Source: Acidovorax temperans
GTDB taxonomy: Bacteria > Pseudomonadota > Gammaproteobacteria > Burkholderiales > Burkholderiaceae_C
NCBI RefSeq assembly: GCF_006716905.1
Contig: NZ_VFPV01000002.1
Location: 1,144,501 to 1,208,500, forward strand
Reading direction: 5' to 3'
Length of the DNA stretch: 64,000 nucleotides
Below the pieces are notes generated by a model. The model was not told the origin of the DNA, searched no databases, and saw nothing but the letters and a program-made list of their open reading frames with translations. A program made the translations under genes and the position numbers. Shown here one piece after another: positions 62,643 to 64,000 of the stretch (position 1 is the first letter of the stretch; each line of letters starts with the position of its first letter).

Positions 62643-64000
62643 AGCGACACTCCGAGGCGCTTGAGCGTGCCCTTCAGTGTTGAATTGTTTGGGTTGAGTC
62701 GCAAACCTTCTTGCCAGATGGCTTTTGCTTCGCTCGTGTTTCCTTGGCTCCAGAGAACTTCGCCCAGATGTGCAGCGATCTCTGAATCAGGCTTTTTCGC
62801 AAAAGCGAAGCGCAAAAGGCGCGCTGCCTCGGCCTTGTTTCCCAGTCTGAACTCGACCCAGGCCAGACTGTCGGTGATGAAGGGGTCCTCCGGCGCGAAT
62901 TCCAATGCCTTTTGAATCAGTCGCTTGGCTTCTTCCAGTCTTACTCCTCGGTCGGCAAAGGAATACCCCAGGGCGTTGTACGCATGATGGTAGTCAGGCT
63001 GGCGCGCGATCACTTGCCGCAGCAGCGTCTCCATCTCGTCCAGCCGGCCAGTCTTTTCCGCAAGCATGGCTTGGTCGTAGACCAAATCGTTGTCCTCAGG
63101 GGTGAGGGCAATCGCTTCGCTTTGCAGTCTGTATGCTTGCTCATTCTCCCCGCTGTCCTTGAGCAGTTGCACTTCCGCCAAAAGTTTCAGGCGACGTTCG
63201 TCTGCCGTACTGCCAGGTAGATTGCGCAAAAGCGTCCGTGCTTCAGAGATTTGGCCCTGTTTGGCAAGCAGGGAAGCGCGCTGCCGTTGCACGCTGAAGA
63301 TCTCGCCAGCGTTTTCAATCCGATCCAGCCAGCTGCGGGCGGCCTCCAAATCGCCTTGCTTTTCGGAAATTTGCGCTGCAAGCGCATAGGCTTGTGTCAT
63401 CAGCCGTTGGTTGCGTTGAGCCTCTCCCGCGGCATCCGTCAGCTCAAAAAATTTTCGCAATGATCCTTGTGCGCGTTGCATTTCCTGGTTCTGGGTCTGC
63501 AAGCTTGCAAGCAAGAGCCAGGCTTCCGGCATATCGGGCTTTTCCTGCGTCACCTTGGTGAGCTGGTCGGATGCTGCAGAGAAATTTGAACGGCTCAGCA
63601 GTACCCTCGCATACAGCATGCGAATCTCTGTATTGGAGTGCTTCTCCAAATACTGTTGCACGAAAGGCTCGGCCGCGCTGATTCCTTCGTCCATGAGTTC
63701 CAGCGCGAGTCGTGCTTGGCCCTCATAAGCCGGATCCATGGCTTTTGATTTGGCAAGGCTCTGCAGGGATCCGGCTTTGTCATCGGCGGCAAGTTGCAGG
63801 CGTCCTAGTGAGATCCATGCAGCAGCTCCAGTGGAACGGTTTTCCAGTTCGCCTTTAAACGCTTCTTTCACAGCGCTCACTGCGGCAGCCTTGTCTGCGA
63901 TACGTCCGTACATTTGCGGTACGGCACTCAGAATGCCCGCTCTGTTCGGAAGCGGTGCTTGCTCAATGAACTGGCGCAGAGGGCCTGCTGTTTCTCCCAC
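62639..64000 (-). CDS. Tetratricopeptide repeat protein, N-terminus outside window
   Basis: 453 residues visible, open to the window edge. Repeated TPR helix pairs run the whole length (for example A-Y-N-A-L-G-Y-S-F-A-D-R-G-V-R-L-E-E-A-K-R-L-I-Q-K-A-L and A-A-H-L-G-E-V-L-W-S-Q-G-N-T-S-E-A-K). Such a TPR gene directly upstream of lolB is conserved in betaproteobacteria; the missing start probably has a signal peptide. Stop and lolB start overlap by 3 nt. A cell-envelope role is likely but unproven. Confidence 0.85.
   Translation of the reverse strand: MGETAGPLRQFIEQAPLPNRAGILSAVPQMYGRIADKAAAVSAVKEAFKGELENRSTGAAAWISLGRLQLAADDKAGSLQSLAKSKAMDPAYEGQARLALELMDEGISAAEPFVQQYLEKHSNTEIRMLYARVLLSRSNFSAASDQLTKVTQEKPDMPEAWLLLASLQTQNQEMQRAQGSLRKFFELTDAAGEAQRNQRLMTQAYALAAQISEKQGDLEAARSWLDRIENAGEIFSVQRQRASLLAKQGQISEARTLLRNLPGSTADERRLKLLAEVQLLKDSGENEQAYRLQSEAIALTPEDNDLVYDQAMLAEKTGRLDEMETLLRQVIARQPDYHHAYNALGYSFADRGVRLEEAKRLIQKALEFAPEDPFITDSLAWVEFRLGNKAEAARLLRFAFAKKPDSEIAAHLGEVLWSQGNTSEAKAIWQEGLRLNPNNSTLKGTLKRLGVSL

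Overview
The window looks like chromosome from a betaproteobacterium of the family Comamonadaceae, close to Acidovorax. The basis is high GC with strong third-position GC bias, protein families and gene orders typical of that family (thrB next to a DUF2782 gene and polA; lolB-ispE-tRNA-Gln-prs-rplY-pth; ubiE-Tim44-ubiJ-ubiB), and short palindromic repeats spread between genes. Genus is an inference; no rRNA is present. Most of the window is ordinary core genome.

Layout. 1-4456: homoserine kinase (cut by the window edge), two small exported proteins, and DNA polymerase I. 4457-10201: an accessory island with lower GC, holding a coiled-coil membrane protein gene and a DUF4041 gene, both broken by insertion sequences: two inverted IS5-family copies, an IS630 element and a remnant of another IS5-type element. 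10425-20708: yghU, a His-rich ZIP metal transporter, a double-domain ArsA ATPase, tRNA-Met, enoyl-CoA hydratase, M61 peptidase, dsbC, a UbiH-type monooxygenase and a MOSC protein. 20853-21123: a 271-bp MITE-like element directly in front of a 1315-residue FAD/Fe-S oxidoreductase gene. 25074-30138: HIT, DUF971 and a ubiquinone cluster (ubiE, Tim44-like, ubiJ, ubiB). 30284-36087: Na+/solute symporter, fmdB-DUF502-aspS, a CsgG-like lipoprotein and nudB. 36131-45915: a response regulator with TPRs, an EEP nuclease with clsB, folE with a BLUF photoreceptor, and several transporters and small enzymes. 46093-46862: an ISL3-like terminal-repeat element carrying an IS200-type transposase. 46868-50580: TPR protein, hypothetical protein, and a DUF945 gene with an in-frame stop. 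50694-58062 (minus): an amidase and a complete Opp/Dpp-type ABC transporter. 58236-64000: ferredoxin, pth, rplY, prs, tRNA-Gln, ispE, lolB and a TPR protein cut by the window edge.

How the parts work together. The ABC transporter genes read in one direction toward a periplasmic binding protein and an amidase, suggesting uptake and cleavage of a peptide- or amide-like compound. UbiE, UbiJ, UbiB and probably the UbiH-type enzyme serve ubiquinone synthesis. FolE and the blue-light BLUF protein are 2 bp apart and are probably co-expressed.

The least ordinary features are the nested insertion sequences, two families of interspersed repeats (one copy is translated inside a protein, one supplies a start codon), the MITE at the FAD oxidoreductase start, the premature TGA in the DUF945 gene, and a receiver domain with Glu at its phosphorylation site. 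I did not find a clear complete new system. The best candidate is the broken pair of genes in the island between polA and yghU.
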